Source of the DNA: Streptomyces sp. NBC_01478
Lineage (GTDB): Bacteria; Actinomycetota; Actinomycetes; Streptomycetales; Streptomycetaceae
Direction: 5' to 3'
Assembly: GCF_036227225.1 (NCBI RefSeq)
Contig: NZ_CP109444.1
Span: 9,529,501-9,593,500 of the forward strand
Length of the DNA: 64,000 nt
This document shows positions 50,267-60,438 of this stretch, piece after piece (position 1 is the first letter of the stretch; every line of letters begins with the position of its first letter). A program made the position numbers and the translations under genes. Below the pieces are notes generated by a model. It saw only the letters and a list, made by a program, of their open reading frames with translations, searched no databases and was not told the origin of the DNA.

Positions 50267-51664
50267 TCAGGCCGCGGGCTGTGGTTGGGGAACCCGGGTC
50301 AACTCCCTGTCCCCGCGCCCGGGTTGGCGCAGCAGGAGCGCGATCGCCGCCGCCACCATCGAGACTCCGCCGGCCAGCGCGTACGCGCCGTTGTAGCCCC
50401 AGGCCGCCACCACCATCGAGCCGAGGCCGCCGCCGAACAGGCCGCTGATCAGCTTGCCGCTGTACACCAGGCCGTAGTTGGTGGCGTTGAAGTTCTCGCC
50501 GAAGTAGTCCGGGGTCAGGGCCGCGAACATCGGGTAGAACGCACCGCCGCCGAAGCCGGAGAGGAAGGCGAAGAACAGGAACAGCCACTCGCTGCGCAGA
50601 TGTCCGGCCCAGATCACGCCGAACTGGGCGAGGCCCAGGACCAAGATGACGAAGACCAGGGTGAGTTTGCGGCCCCAGAGGTCGGACAGCCAGCCGACGA
50701 CCGCGCGGCCGATGCCGTTGATGACGGCCATGACGCCCATCGAGGAGGCCGCCACCAGCGGACCGAAGCCGACGTCCTTGGCGAAGTCGACCTGGAAGGA
50801 GATCCCGAAGATCGACACCCCGGCGGTCAGCACGATCGACAGCCACATCAGCGGCAGCATGCCGGTGCGGATGGCCTCCTTGGGGGTGAACTGCCGTACG
50901 GCGGGCGGGTTCTTGGCGAGACTCGTCGCGCTCTTGTCGTTGCCGCCGTAGGTCAGCGGATCGATGTCGGCGGGCCACCAGTTCTTCGGCGGGTCCTTGA
51001 AGAAGAACGCGCACCCGAACACCACGATCAAGATGTAACAGCCGATCAGATCCAGGACCCGGTGGTAATTCCCGGTGTCGAAGGCGTAGTTGAAGATGAA
51101 GATGAACGGCAGCGACCCGTAGGCGAAGCCGCCGTTGACGAACCCGGTGCGGGCGCCCCGCCGTTCGGGGAACCACTTGCCGACCATGTTGATGCAGGTC
51201 GCGTAGACGAGGCCGGCGCCGACACCGCCGATCACGCCGAAGCCGACGATCGCCAGCCACACGTTGTCCAGGTGGGACAGCGCGAGGAAACCGATCACGC
51301 ACATGACGGAGCCGATGTACATCGCCTTGCGGGCCGTGAGGATGCCCTTCTCCCGCAGCCAACCCGCCGGGAAGGCGATGCCGGCCTGGAAGAAGACCCA
51401 AATGCTCAGGATCCAGAAGGTGTTGCTCTGCGTCCAGCCGTGCGCGCTGGACAGGGTGTCCTCCGCGGAGCCGTACGCGTACTCGAAGACGCTGATCGCC
51501 ATCATGGCGATCCAGGGGAGGTAGATCATGATCTTGCGTGAGTGGCCGAGGATGTCGCGGTCGGTCTCGCCGACGCGGTATATGCGGCCGTTGGCGTCGG
51601 TCACTTCACGGTAGGGACGGTTCGCGGCGCCGGATTCGTTCGTGGTGATGGGATCTGCGGTCAT
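50267..51664 (-). CDS. OFA-family MFS transporter (tandem copy 2)
   Basis: 465 residues, 12 helices, with a 45-residue N-terminal cytoplasmic tail (NRPYREVTDANGRIYRVGETD). Signature segments: GVGAGLVYATCINMVGKWFPERRG, FFKDPPKNWWPADIDPL, and YPMFAALTPDYFGENFNATNYGLVYSGK. It is clearly paralogous to the gene upstream (51666-53054), sharing the tail, the PPKNWWPA loop and the C-terminal motif, and more distant from the OFA at 46.8 kb. Start and upstream stop are one base apart (TGA-C-ATG), so the pair is co-translated. Likely oxalate/formate exchange. Confidence 0.9.
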   Translation of the reverse strand: MTADPITTNESGAANRPYREVTDANGRIYRVGETDRDILGHSRKIMIYLPWIAMMAISVFEYAYGSAEDTLSSAHGWTQSNTFWILSIWVFFQAGIAFPAGWLREKGILTARKAMYIGSVMCVIGFLALSHLDNVWLAIVGFGVIGGVGAGLVYATCINMVGKWFPERRGARTGFVNGGFAYGSLPFIFIFNYAFDTGNYHRVLDLIGCYILIVVFGCAFFFKDPPKNWWPADIDPLTYGGNDKSATSLAKNPPAVRQFTPKEAIRTGMLPLMWLSIVLTAGVSIFGISFQVDFAKDVGFGPLVAASSMGVMAVINGIGRAVVGWLSDLWGRKLTLVFVILVLGLAQFGVIWAGHLRSEWLFLFFAFLSGFGGGAFYPMFAALTPDYFGENFNATNYGLVYSGKLISGLFGGGLGSMVVAAWGYNGAYALAGGVSMVAAAIALLLRQPGRGDRELTRVPQPQPAA

Positions 51665-51665
51665 G

Positions 51666-53054
51666 TCACGCCATCTCCTCGCCGAGCGGGTGCGGGTTGG
51701 GGGCGATACGCCGGGCGCTGGGCCTGCCCGGAGCCTTGAGGAAGAGCGCCAGCACCGCGGAGGCCAGGCCCACGGAACCGGCCAGCACGAACGCGCCGTG
51801 GTAGTCCCACTCACCGACGACGACCGCGCCCAGACCGGAGCCGACGAGCCCCGAGATCAGCTTCGAGCTGTAGACCATCCCGTAGTTGCTGGCGTTGTTG
51901 TTCTCACCGAAGTAGTCGGCCGTCATGGCCGCGAACAGCGGGAAGATCGCCCCGCCGCCGAAACCCGAGACCATGGAGCAGAACAGGAAGAACGGCATGC
52001 TGCCCATCTGGCCCGAGACCAGCACACCGAACTGGGCGGTACCCAGCACAATGCATACGATGATCAGCGTGTGACGGCGGCCGAAACGGTCGGAGATCCA
52101 GCCGATGACCCCGCGCCCGGTGCCGTTCACGATCGCCTTCAGGGACATCGCCGTGGCCACGATCCCGCCCGCGAAGCCCATGTCCTTGCCGAACGGCACC
52201 TGGAAGGCGATGCCGAAGATGTTGATGCCGGCCGTGCACAGCAGACAGAACCACATCATCCAGAGCACGGGGGTACGGGCGGCCTCCCTGGGTGTGTACT
52301 GCTTGACGGCCGGCGGGTTCTTCTCCAACGCCCGCCGGATCCTGGGGTCTTGGGCCGCCTTGAGCGGATCGACGTGCGCCGGCCACCAGTTCTTCGGCGG
52401 ATCGCGGAAGAACCAGCCCGCCGAGGCCACCACCAGACACAGTCCGACGCCGACGAGGCTGAGCAGCACCTTGTAGTTGCCGAGATCGAGCACCGAGGTG
52501 AACAGGAACACGAACGGCACGGACCCGTAGGCGAATCCGCCGTTCACGAAGCCCGTCTTGCCGCCCTTGCGCTCCGGATACCACTTGCCGACCATGTTCA
52601 CGCAGGTCGCATACACAAGACCGGCGCCGATACCGCTGCACATACCGAATCCCAGATACGCAACGAGCAGATTCGGCGCGAACGCCAGCGCCAGATAGCC
52701 CAGCAGCGTGCCGAGCGCGCCGATCAACATGGCCGTACGGGCCGGGAGTCTGCCGCTCTCGCGCAACTGCCCGGCGGGGAAGGCCACGGCCGCCTGGAAG
52801 AACACCCAGACGCCCATCAGCCAGAAGATGTGCCCACTGCTCCACAGATGCGCGTCATGGAGCGTCTCCTCCGCCGACGTGAACGCGTACTCGGCGGAAC
52901 TGATGCCCATCATGCCCACCCAGGGCAGGACGACCATCCACTTGCGCGTACGGCCCATGATGTCGACATCGGATTCACCGATGCGGTACACGCGGCCGTG
53001 ACGGTCCGTCACCTCCCTGTGGGAGACGGACGTAGGGTAGTCCGTTGTTGCCAT
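51666..53054 (-). CDS. OFA-family MFS transporter (tandem copy 1)
   Basis: 462 residues with the same architecture as its neighbour: N-terminal tail SHREVTDRHGRVYRIGESD, 12 helices, GIGAGLVYATCVNMVGKWYPERKG, FRDPPKNWWPAHVDPL, and FPLFAAMTADYFGENNNASNYG. ATG 53054 has AAGGGG about 12 bases upstream. It follows the acyl-CoA ligase after 120 bases that contain a strong hairpin, so expression may be partly uncoupled from the frc operon. Keeping two diverged copies suggests different substrates, for example exchange versus uptake. Confidence 0.9.
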   Translation of the reverse strand: MATTDYPTSVSHREVTDRHGRVYRIGESDVDIMGRTRKWMVVLPWVGMMGISSAEYAFTSAEETLHDAHLWSSGHIFWLMGVWVFFQAAVAFPAGQLRESGRLPARTAMLIGALGTLLGYLALAFAPNLLVAYLGFGMCSGIGAGLVYATCVNMVGKWYPERKGGKTGFVNGGFAYGSVPFVFLFTSVLDLGNYKVLLSLVGVGLCLVVASAGWFFRDPPKNWWPAHVDPLKAAQDPRIRRALEKNPPAVKQYTPREAARTPVLWMMWFCLLCTAGINIFGIAFQVPFGKDMGFAGGIVATAMSLKAIVNGTGRGVIGWISDRFGRRHTLIIVCIVLGTAQFGVLVSGQMGSMPFFLFCSMVSGFGGGAIFPLFAAMTADYFGENNNASNYGMVYSSKLISGLVGSGLGAVVVGEWDYHGAFVLAGSVGLASAVLALFLKAPGRPSARRIAPNPHPLGEEMA

Positions 53055-53129
53055 CGCTCAGTGCCCCTTGCGTCGAAAGTTCTGGCCAGCGCCCCCTGTC
53101 CAATGCCTTTCGCGTGCGCACGGGTCCCC

Positions 53130-53161
53130 GGGGCCGGCCGACCGCACTGTCGGCCGGCCCC
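53130..53161. terminator. strong hairpin between the acyl-CoA ligase and OFA pair
   Basis: GGGGCCGGCCGAC (53130-53142), a six-base loop, and the exact complement GTCGGCCGGCCCC (53149-53161) form a 13-bp stem 14 bases past the ligase stop on the reverse strand. It would terminate or attenuate transcription before the transporter pair. Confidence 0.8.
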
Positions 53162-53174
53162 GCGTCGGCTCACG

Positions 53175-55319
53175 TCATGAACCACCGCCCAACAGCCCTG
53201 CCGCGCGCGCCCATTGGTACTTCGCGCCCAGCACCGCCACCGGCTTCTCGGTCGTGTACGGGTACGCCACGACCCCGCGCTCGTACAGGTACTGGCAGGC
53301 CTCCTCGACCTCGACGTCACCCGCGAGCGACGCCACCACCGGCTTCTCGATCCCGCGCTCCTTGAACTCGGCGACCACGCGCGCGGTGAGCTCCGCGAAG
53401 ACCATCGGGGGAGTGACGATGGTGTGCCAGTAGCCGAGGACCAGCGCGTGGATGCGCGGATCCTCCAGGCCCAGCCGGATCGTCGCCTCGTACGTCGACG
53501 GCGGCTCGCCCCCGGTGATGTCGACCGGGTTGCCCGCCGCCCCGAAGGGCGGGATGAACTTCCGGAAGGACGCGTCGAGATCCGGCGGAATCTCCATCAG
53601 GGAAAGGCCGTTGTCGGTCACCGCGTCCGAGAGGAGCACGCCACTGCCGCCGGCTCCCGTGATGATGACGATGTTGTCGCCCTTGGGAGTGGGCAGCACA
53701 GGCAGGCCGCGCGCGTACTCCAGCATGTCGTTGAGCCCGGGGGCACGGATGACACCGGCCTGCTTCAGGATGTCCGTGTACACCGCGTCGTCGCCCGCCA
53801 GTGCGCCTGTGTGCGAGCCGGCGGCCTTCGCACCCGCCGCCGTACGCCCCGCCTTCAGGACCACAACTGGCTTGAGGGGTACGGTCTTTCGGGCCGCCTC
53901 GACGAACGCGCGGCCGTCCTTGAGGTCCTCCAGGTGCATCGCGATGCACTCGGTGTGCGGGTCCTCGCCGAACCAGGTCAGCAGGTCGTCCTCGTCCAGG
54001 TCCGACTTGTTGCCGAGCCCGACGATCGCCGACACACCCGTCTTGGTGGTCCGCGCGAAGCCCAGGATCGCCATCCCGATGCCACCGGACTGCGAGGTCA
54101 GCGCCACCCCGCCCTTCACGTCGTACGGCGTGCAGAACGTGGCGCACAGGTCCTGCCAGGTCGAGTAGTAGCCGTAGATGTTCGGCCCTAGGAGGCGGAC
54201 GCCGTAGCGCTCGGCGATCGCCACGATCTCGTCCTGGAGCGCGACTTCGCCGGTCTCGGCGAACCCGGAGGGGATGAGGACGGCGTTGGGGATGTTCTTG
54301 CGCCCCACCTCCTCCAGTGCCGCTGCCACGAACTTGGCGGGAATGGCGAAGACGGCCACATCCACCTCACCGGGAACGTCCGTGACACTCTTGTACGCCT
54401 TGCGGCCGAGGATGTCATCGGCCTTGGGGTTCACCGGATGGATCTCGCCGGCGAAGCCGCCGTCGACGAGGTTGCGCATCACCGAATTGCCGATCTTGCC
54501 CTGCTCGTTCGAGGCACCGATCACGGCGACCGAGGTCGGCTCCATCAGGCGGCGCATGGTCGTCAGGATCTCGTCGCGTGTATACCGTCGACGGGGTACC
54601 GGCTGCGACTCGGCGAGGATCACGCGGATGTCGGCCGCCACCGCGCCCTGGGGCGTCGCGATCACCGGGTTCAGGTCCACCTCGGCGATCTCCGGGAAGT
54701 CCGCGACCAGTTGGGACACCCGGCGGATCTGTTCCGCGATCGCCCACCGGTCGACGGCCGGTGCGCCGCGCACCCCGCGCAGGATCTCCGCCGCCCGGAT
54801 CGAGTCCAGCATGGACAGCGCCTCGTCGGCGCTCACGGGTGCCAGCCGGAACGTCACGTCCTTCAGCACCTCGACCAACACCCCGCCGAGCCCGAACGCG
54901 ACCACCTTCCCGAACGTCGGGTCGGTCACCGCCCCGACGATGACCTCCTGGCCCTGCGGCAGCAACTCCTGTACCTGGACGCCCTCGATGCGGGCGTCGG
55001 CGTCGTACGCCCGCGCGCTGTCGACGATCTTGTGGAACGCGGCCCGTACGTCCGCCGCACCCTCGACCCCGACGATCACGCCACCCGCGTCGGTCTTGTG
55101 CAGGATGTCGGGCGAGACGATCTTCATCACGACGGGCCCGCCGAACCGCGCCGCAAACGCGACCGCCTCGTCGACGTCCGTCGCCAACTCCTCACCCGGT
55201 ACGGCGATCCCGTACGTGTCGGCGATCACCTTGCCCTCGGGCGCGGTCAGCGCGGATCGTCCCTCGGCCCGCACGGAGTCGAGGAGCGCACGCACCCTCA
55301 GGACCCGGTCCTCTGTCAT
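53175..55319 (-). CDS. acetyl-CoA synthetase (ADP-forming)-like acyl-CoA ligase
   Basis: 714 residues in a fused order: ATP-grasp domain first (about 1-230; GGPVVMKIVSPDILHKTDAGGV), then CoA-binding (about 258-355; SVAVIGASNEQGKIGNSVMRN) and succinyl-CoA-ligase-like flavodoxin domains (about 380-560), with the phosphohistidine region AAGSHTGALAGDDAVY. These enzymes interconvert acid + CoA + ATP and acyl-CoA + ADP. Next to frc it may activate oxalate directly, or recycle formyl-CoA or acetyl-CoA. GTG 55322 precedes the chosen ATG 55319 immediately. The stop of frc is four bases upstream, so the genes are coupled. Confidence 0.87.
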   Translation of the reverse strand: MTEDRVLRVRALLDSVRAEGRSALTAPEGKVIADTYGIAVPGEELATDVDEAVAFAARFGGPVVMKIVSPDILHKTDAGGVIVGVEGAADVRAAFHKIVDSARAYDADARIEGVQVQELLPQGQEVIVGAVTDPTFGKVVAFGLGGVLVEVLKDVTFRLAPVSADEALSMLDSIRAAEILRGVRGAPAVDRWAIAEQIRRVSQLVADFPEIAEVDLNPVIATPQGAVAADIRVILAESQPVPRRRYTRDEILTTMRRLMEPTSVAVIGASNEQGKIGNSVMRNLVDGGFAGEIHPVNPKADDILGRKAYKSVTDVPGEVDVAVFAIPAKFVAAALEEVGRKNIPNAVLIPSGFAETGEVALQDEIVAIAERYGVRLLGPNIYGYYSTWQDLCATFCTPYDVKGGVALTSQSGGIGMAILGFARTTKTGVSAIVGLGNKSDLDEDDLLTWFGEDPHTECIAMHLEDLKDGRAFVEAARKTVPLKPVVVLKAGRTAAGAKAAGSHTGALAGDDAVYTDILKQAGVIRAPGLNDMLEYARGLPVLPTPKGDNIVIITGAGGSGVLLSDAVTDNGLSLMEIPPDLDASFRKFIPPFGAAGNPVDITGGEPPSTYEATIRLGLEDPRIHALVLGYWHTIVTPPMVFAELTARVVAEFKERGIEKPVVASLAGDVEVEEACQYLYERGVVAYPYTTEKPVAVLGAKYQWARAAGLLGGGS

Positions 55320-55323
55320 CACG

Positions 55324-56556
55324 TCAGATCACCCCGTTCGACTTGAGGAGGCGCAACTCTTCGTCGCCGAGGCCGAGTTCGCCGATGTAGACCTCTTCGT
55401 TGTGCTCGCCGAGCAGCGGTGAACCGGTCACCTCCACGGGGGAGTCGGAGAGCTTCAGCGGGCTGCCGACGGTGACGAACTCGCCGCGCTCGGGGTGCGG
55501 CACCGTCACGACCATCTCGTTGGCGACCAGCGACTCGTCCTCGATGATCTCCCTGGTCGAGAGGATCGGCCCGCACGGGATGTTGTGGGCGTTGAGCCGC
55601 TCCAGCACCTCCCACTTGGGCAGCGTGGCGGACCACTCCTCGATCAGTTGGAACATCTTGGTGAGCTGCGGCAACCGGGCCTCCGGCGTCGCCCACTCGG
55701 GGTCCTCGGCGAGTTCGGGCCGGCCGATCAGCTCGGTGAGCGGCCGCCAGCCGACGGGCTGCACGATGACGTACACGTAGTCGTTCGGGCCGCCCGGCGC
55801 GCACTTGACCGCCCAGCCGGGCTGGCCGCCGCCGGACGCGTTGCCCGAGCGGGGCACCTCGTCGCCGAAGTCCTCGTTCGGGTACTCGGCGAGGGGACCG
55901 TGCGCCAGGCGCTGCTGGTCGCGCAGCTTCACCCGGCACAGGTTCAGCACGGCGTGCTGCATGGCGACGTTGACCCGCTGGCCGCGGCCGGTGCTCTCGC
56001 GCTGGAAGAGTGCCGCCAGTATCCCGGCTACTGTATGCACTCCTGTGCCCGAGTCACCGATCTGAGCGCCCGTGGCCAGCGGTGGCCCGCCCTCGAAACC
56101 GGTGGTCGACATCGAGCCGCCCATCGCCTGCGCGACGACCTCGTACGCCTTGAAGTTGGTGTACGGGCCGTCCCCGAAGCCCTTGATCGACGCATACACA
56201 ATGCGGGGATTGATCTCCCGTATGCGATCCCAGGTGAACCCCATACGGTCGACCGCGCCAGGACCGAAGTTCTCGACCATGACGTCGGAGCGCCGGATCA
56301 GCTCGGTGAGGATCTCCTTGCCGCGCTCGGTCTTGGTGTTGAGGGTGATGCTGCGCTTGTTGCAGTTGAGCATCGTGAAGTAGAGGGAGTCGACGTCCGG
56401 GAGATCGCGCAACTGCTTGCGCGTGATGTCGCCGGTCGGCGCCTCCAGCTTGACGACGTCGGCGCCGAGCCAGGCGAGCAGTTGGGTGGCGGAGGGGCCG
56501 GACTGGACGTGCGTCATGTCGAGGACGCGGATGCCTTCAAGTGCCCTGGCGGTCAT
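55324..56556 (-). CDS. frc: formyl-CoA:oxalate CoA-transferase
   Basis: 410 residues, CoA-transferase family III. It moves CoA from formyl-CoA (or succinyl-CoA) to oxalate, giving oxalyl-CoA. Hallmarks of true Frc are all visible: Gln18 in [20 protein letters not shown], catalytic Asp168 in [14 protein letters not shown], and the mobile glycine loop GGGQ at 242-245 in [16 protein letters not shown]. Few other family members carry that loop. ATG 56556 follows GAGGTC. It lies 11 bases downstream of the TPP enzyme gene, forming a core frc-decarboxylase operon. Confidence 0.9.
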   Translation of the reverse strand: MTARALEGIRVLDMTHVQSGPSATQLLAWLGADVVKLEAPTGDITRKQLRDLPDVDSLYFTMLNCNKRSITLNTKTERGKEILTELIRRSDVMVENFGPGAVDRMGFTWDRIREINPRIVYASIKGFGDGPYTNFKAYEVVAQAMGGSMSTTGFEGGPPLATGAQIGDSGTGVHTVAGILAALFQRESTGRGQRVNVAMQHAVLNLCRVKLRDQQRLAHGPLAEYPNEDFGDEVPRSGNASGGGQPGWAVKCAPGGPNDYVYVIVQPVGWRPLTELIGRPELAEDPEWATPEARLPQLTKMFQLIEEWSATLPKWEVLERLNAHNIPCGPILSTREIIEDESLVANEMVVTVPHPERGEFVTVGSPLKLSDSPVEVTGSPLLGEHNEEVYIGELGLGDEELRLLKSNGVI

Positions 56557-56567
56557 GGCCGTTGACC

Positions 56568-58250
56568 TCACTTGTACATCGTCTGGTTCATGGTTCCGGG
56601 GGCGTACGCGTCCGGGTCGACCCAGACGTTGATCAGCGACGGTTTGCCCGACTCGCGGGCGCGTTGCAGCGCGGGGCCGATGTCGGCGGGGTCGCGGACC
56701 TCCTCGCCGTGACCGCCCAGCATCTGGGCGAACTTGTCGTAGTGGACGTCGCCGAGGGTGTTGCCGACCCGCTCGCGCTCCGGGCCGTACTTGGCGGCCT
56801 GGCCGTAACGGATCTGGTTCATCGAGGAGTTGTTGCCGACGATGCCGACGAACGGGAGGTCGTAACGGACGAGGGTCTCGAAGTCCCAGCCGGTGAGGGA
56901 GAACGCGCCGTCGCCGAACAGCGCGACGACCTCCTTGTCCGGCCGCGCCTGCTTCGCCGCGAGGACGAAGGGGACGCCGACGCCGAGGGTGCCGAGCGGG
57001 CCCGGATCCATCCAGTGGCCGGGGGACTTGGGCTGCACGACCTGTCCGGAGAAGGTGACGATGTCGCCGCCGTCGCCGATGTAGATGGAGTCCTCGGTGA
57101 GGAAGTCGTTGATCTCGCTGACCAGGCGGTACGGGTGGATCGGTGAGGCGTCCGACTTCAGGCTCGGCAACCGCTTCTCGATCGCGGCCTGTTCGGCGGC
57201 CCGCAGCTCGTCGAGCCACTCCTTGCGCCGGGACGCACCGCCGTTGATGCGTCCAGAGGCGGCGTCGGTGACCGACTTCAGTACGAGCCCCGCGTCGCCG
57301 ACGATGCCGAGGTCGATGTCGCGGTTCTTGCCGACGGTGCGGTAGTCGAGGTCGATCTGCACGACGGTCGCGTCCGGGGAGAGCCGCTTGCCGTAGCCCA
57401 TGCGGAAGTCGAAGGGCGTGCCGACGATGACGATGACGTCGGCGTGGGAGAAGGCGTACCGGCGCGAGAGTTGGAAGTGGTGCGGGTCGCCGGGCGGGAG
57501 GGTGCCACGCCCCGCGCCGTTCATGTACGCGGGGATGTTGAGGGTGCGGACGAGGTCAATGGCTGCCCGGGTGCCGCGAGTTGTCCACACCTGGCTGCCC
57601 AACAGGATCGCCGGCTTCTCGGCGTGGACGAGCAGGTCGGCGAGCTTCTCGACGGCCTCGGGGTCGCCGGCGGAGCGGGTCGAGGCGCGGTAGGCGCCGG
57701 GCTGCGGCACCCGCGCCTTGCCCACCGGCACTTTCGCGTCGAGGACGTCGCGCGGGATCTCCAGGAAGGAGGGGCCGGGTGCGCCGTGGTAGCACTCGCG
57801 GAACGCCATCGACACCATGTCGGCGGCGCGCGCCGTGTCCGGCACGGTCGCCGCGAACTTGGTGATCGGCGTCATCATGTCGACGTGCGGCAGGTCCTGA
57901 AGGGACCCCATCTTGTGCTGGGTGAGGGCCCCTTGGCCGCCGATGAGCAGCATCGGGGACTCCGCGCGGAAGGCGTTGGCGACACCGGTGACGGCGTCGG
58001 TCGTGCCGGGGCCCGCGGTGACGACCGCGCACCCGGGCCTGCCGGTGATGCGGGCGTAGCCGTCCGCCGCGTGGGCTGCCACCTGTTCGTGGCGTACGTC
58101 GACGACTTCTATGCCCTCGTCGACGCAGCCGTCGTAGATGTCGATGATGTGGCCGCCGCACAGGGTGTAGATGCGGTCGACCCCCTCGGCCTTCAGGGCT
58201 TTGGCGACGAGATGACCACCGGAAATCACGTCCTGGGTGTCGTCGGGCAT
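56568..58250 (-). CDS. TPP-dependent enzyme, probable oxalyl-CoA decarboxylase
   Basis: 560 residues of the acetolactate-synthase/oxalyl-CoA-decarboxylase superfamily. The N-terminal PYR domain holds the activating Glu in [17 protein letters not shown], the central domain carries nucleotide binding, and the C-terminal PP domain has the TPP/Mg motif [16 protein letters not shown]...GNNSS. The N-terminal [20 protein letters not shown] is closer to acetolactate-synthase-like proteins than to E. coli or Oxalobacter Oxc as I remember them, so the decarboxylase role rests mainly on adjacency to frc. Hydroxyacyl-CoA lyase is the alternative. ATG 58250 follows AGGA. It is first in the operon. Confidence 0.75.
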   Translation of the reverse strand: MPDDTQDVISGGHLVAKALKAEGVDRIYTLCGGHIIDIYDGCVDEGIEVVDVRHEQVAAHAADGYARITGRPGCAVVTAGPGTTDAVTGVANAFRAESPMLLIGGQGALTQHKMGSLQDLPHVDMMTPITKFAATVPDTARAADMVSMAFRECYHGAPGPSFLEIPRDVLDAKVPVGKARVPQPGAYRASTRSAGDPEAVEKLADLLVHAEKPAILLGSQVWTTRGTRAAIDLVRTLNIPAYMNGAGRGTLPPGDPHHFQLSRRYAFSHADVIVIVGTPFDFRMGYGKRLSPDATVVQIDLDYRTVGKNRDIDLGIVGDAGLVLKSVTDAASGRINGGASRRKEWLDELRAAEQAAIEKRLPSLKSDASPIHPYRLVSEINDFLTEDSIYIGDGGDIVTFSGQVVQPKSPGHWMDPGPLGTLGVGVPFVLAAKQARPDKEVVALFGDGAFSLTGWDFETLVRYDLPFVGIVGNNSSMNQIRYGQAAKYGPERERVGNTLGDVHYDKFAQMLGGHGEEVRDPADIGPALQRARESGKPSLINVWVDPDAYAPGTMNQTMYK

Positions 58251-58301
58251 GGCGGAGTCCTGTCCCTTCGTAGGGGGTTGGAACGCTCTCGCGGTACATT
58301 G

Positions 58302-58325
58302 CATACAGTCGACGAATACTGTATG
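58302..58325. promoter_or_regulatory. GntR-type operator between the TPP enzyme and sucC-like genes (site A)
   Basis: CATACAGT (58302-58309), eight bases, then the exact complement ACTGTATG (58318-58325). The internal ACAGTCGACGAA (58305-58316) matches the shared 12-mer of sites B and C. It sits 50 bases before the TPP enzyme start and 70 before sucC, so one protein could control both divergent operons. Likely ligand-relieved repression by the GntR/FCD protein at 49.5 kb. Confidence 0.75.
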
Positions 58326-58395
58326 AAACTTGTTATCCCGCATCCGGTGGGTGGTGTCCAGGGGGCGTGCGGCACTTTCAGGAACAGGAGCCGAG

Positions 58396-59526
58396 ATGGA
58401 CCTGTACGAGCACCAGGCAAGGGAACTCTTCGAGGAACACGGCATCTTGGTGCCCCGGGCCGAGGTCACCGCCTCGTCCAAGGAGGCACGTGCGATCGCT
58501 CGCCGGCTGGGCGGACGGGTCGTGGTGAAGGCGCAGGTCAAGACCGGTGGACGCGGCAAGGCGGGGGGAGTGAAGTTCGCCGCGGACCCGGCCGCCGCCG
58601 AGCTGACGGCACGCCGGATCCTCGGCATGGACATCAAGGGCCACACGGTCGGCGCGGTGATGCTGGCCCAACCCGTCGACATCGAGAGCGAGTTCTACGT
58701 CTCCTACGTCCTCGACCGGGCGGCGGGCCGCTTCCTCGCGATCGCGTCCGCGGAGGGCGGTACGGAGATCGAGGACATCGCCGCCCGTCGACCGGATGCG
58801 GTCGCCCGTATACACATCGACCCGGCGGAGGGAGTCACCTCGGCCAAGGCAAGCGAGATCGCCGCAGCGGCCGGACTGCCGTCGCAGACCGTCGACGTCC
58901 TCGTACGACTGTGGGAGGTGCTGGTCCGCGAGGACGCCGTCCTCGTCGAGGTCAACCCGCTGGTGCGCACCCGGCAGGGGCAGATCCTCGCCCTCGACGG
59001 CAAGGTCACCCTGGACGACAACGCCCGCTTCCGACAGGCCCGTTGGGGCGTCGAGGGTGCGGCACACGACGATCCGCTGGAGGCCGCGGCCGCCGCGAAG
59101 GGGCTCAACTACGTCAAGCTCGACGGCGAGGTGGGCATCATCGGCAACGGCGCCGGGCTGGTCATGTCGACGTTGGACGTGGTCGCCGGCTGCGGTGCCC
59201 GTCCCGCGAACTTCCTCGACATCGGCGGCGGGGCATCCGCCCAGATCATGGCCGACGGGCTGTCCGTCATCCTCTCCGACCCGGCCGTGAAGTCGGTGTT
59301 CGTCAACGTCTTCGGCGGGATCACCGCATGCGACGCGGTGGCCGACGGCATCGTACGGGCCCTGGAATCAGTGGAGTTGACCAAGCCGCTGGTCGTCCGG
59401 CTCGACGGCAACAACGCGGCCCGCGGCCGGGCCGTCCTCGACGGGTACGCGCATCCTCTGGTCCAGCAGGCCACCACCATGGACGGTGCCGCCCGCCGCG
59501 CCGCCGACCTCGCCGACGCACGCTAA
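58396..59526 (+). CDS. sucC: succinate-CoA ligase (ADP-forming) beta subunit, second copy
   Basis: 376 residues. ATP-grasp domain starts [20 protein letters not shown], with [21 protein letters not shown] as nucleotide loop; the C-terminal CoA-ligase domain has [17 protein letters not shown] and [20 protein letters not shown]. Complete catalytic features suggest an active enzyme. It is probably not the TCA-cycle copy, because it sits in the oxalate module and is divergent from the frc operon across a shared operator; it could supply succinyl-CoA as CoA donor or activate another dicarboxylate such as malate. ATG 58396 follows ACAGGAG. Confidence 0.88.
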   Translation: MDLYEHQARELFEEHGILVPRAEVTASSKEARAIARRLGGRVVVKAQVKTGGRGKAGGVKFAADPAAAELTARRILGMDIKGHTVGAVMLAQPVDIESEFYVSYVLDRAAGRFLAIASAEGGTEIEDIAARRPDAVARIHIDPAEGVTSAKASEIAAAAGLPSQTVDVLVRLWEVLVREDAVLVEVNPLVRTRQGQILALDGKVTLDDNARFRQARWGVEGAAHDDPLEAAAAAKGLNYVKLDGEVGIIGNGAGLVMSTLDVVAGCGARPANFLDIGGGASAQIMADGLSVILSDPAVKSVFVNVFGGITACDAVADGIVRALESVELTKPLVVRLDGNNAARGRAVLDGYAHPLVQQATTMDGAARRAADLADAR

Positions 59527-59537
59527 GGAGCCGGGAC

Positions 59538-60437
59538 ATGGCGATCTACCTCACCAAGGAGAGCAAGGTCCTCGTCCAGGGCATGACCGGCGGCGAGGGC
59601 ATGCGGCACACCCGCCGGATGCTCGCGGCCGGCACGGACGTCGTCGGCGGCGTCAACCCGCGCAAGGCGGGCCGCACCGTCGATTTCGACGACCGGGCCG
59701 TCCCCGTCTTCGGGTCGGTCGCCGACGGTATGCGGTCGACGGGAGCCGATGTCACCGTCGTGTTCGTGCCGCCCGCCTTCGCCAAGGCGGCCGTGATCGA
59801 GGCCGCCGACGCGGGCATCGGCCTCGCCGTCGTCATCACCGAAGGCATCCCCGTCCACGACTCGGTCGCCTTCACCGCCCACGCCCGCGCGCAGGGCACC
59901 CGGATCATCGGCCCGAACTGCCCCGGCCTGATCACTCCCGGACAGGCCGACGCGGGCATCATCCCCGCGGACATCACCAAGCCGGGCCGTATCGGCCTGG
60001 TCTCCAAGTCCGGCACGCTCACCTATCAACTCATGTACGAACTACGGGACATCGGCTTCTCGACCTGCGTCGGCATCGGCGGGGACCCCGTCGTCGGCAC
60101 GAGCCACATCGACTGCCTCGCCGCGTTCCAGGACGACCCCGACACCGAACTCGTCGTCCTCATCGGGGAGATCGGCGGCGACGCGGAGGAACGGGCTGCC
60201 GCGTACATCCGCGACCACGTCACCAAACCCGTTGTCGGCTACATCGCCGGCTTCACCGCGCCCGAGGGCAGGACCATGGGTCACGCGGGCGCCATCGTGT
60301 CCGGCTCCTCCGGTACGGCGTCGGCCAAGAAGGAAGCGCTGGAGGCCGTAGGAGTCAGGGTCGGACGCACGCCGTCCGAGACCGCCCGACTGGTGCTGGA
60401 CCGCCTGGAGGCGGCGTGTGATGCCACTCATGGCTGA
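59538..60437 (+). CDS. sucD: succinate-CoA ligase alpha subunit, second copy
   Basis: 299 residues. The N-terminal CoA-binding domain begins [21 protein letters not shown], and the phosphohistidine is in [13 protein letters not shown] with the GGTDPV-like [15 protein letters not shown] turn upstream. It pairs with the preceding beta subunit, starting 11 bases after its stop behind AAGGAG. The family length is normal. Malate-CoA ligase (MtkB) is a close relative and cannot be excluded from sequence alone. Confidence 0.88.
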   Translation: MAIYLTKESKVLVQGMTGGEGMRHTRRMLAAGTDVVGGVNPRKAGRTVDFDDRAVPVFGSVADGMRSTGADVTVVFVPPAFAKAAVIEAADAGIGLAVVITEGIPVHDSVAFTAHARAQGTRIIGPNCPGLITPGQADAGIIPADITKPGRIGLVSKSGTLTYQLMYELRDIGFSTCVGIGGDPVVGTSHIDCLAAFQDDPDTELVVLIGEIGGDAEERAAAYIRDHVTKPVVGYIAGFTAPEGRTMGHAGAIVSGSSGTASAKKEALEAVGVRVGRTPSETARLVLDRLEAACDATHG

Positions 60438-60438
60438 T

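Noticed and set aside
58396..60437. Calling sucCD the TCA-cycle enzyme
   Set aside because: Placement in the oxalate module under a shared operator suggests a dedicated paralogue; the substrate cannot be set from sequence.
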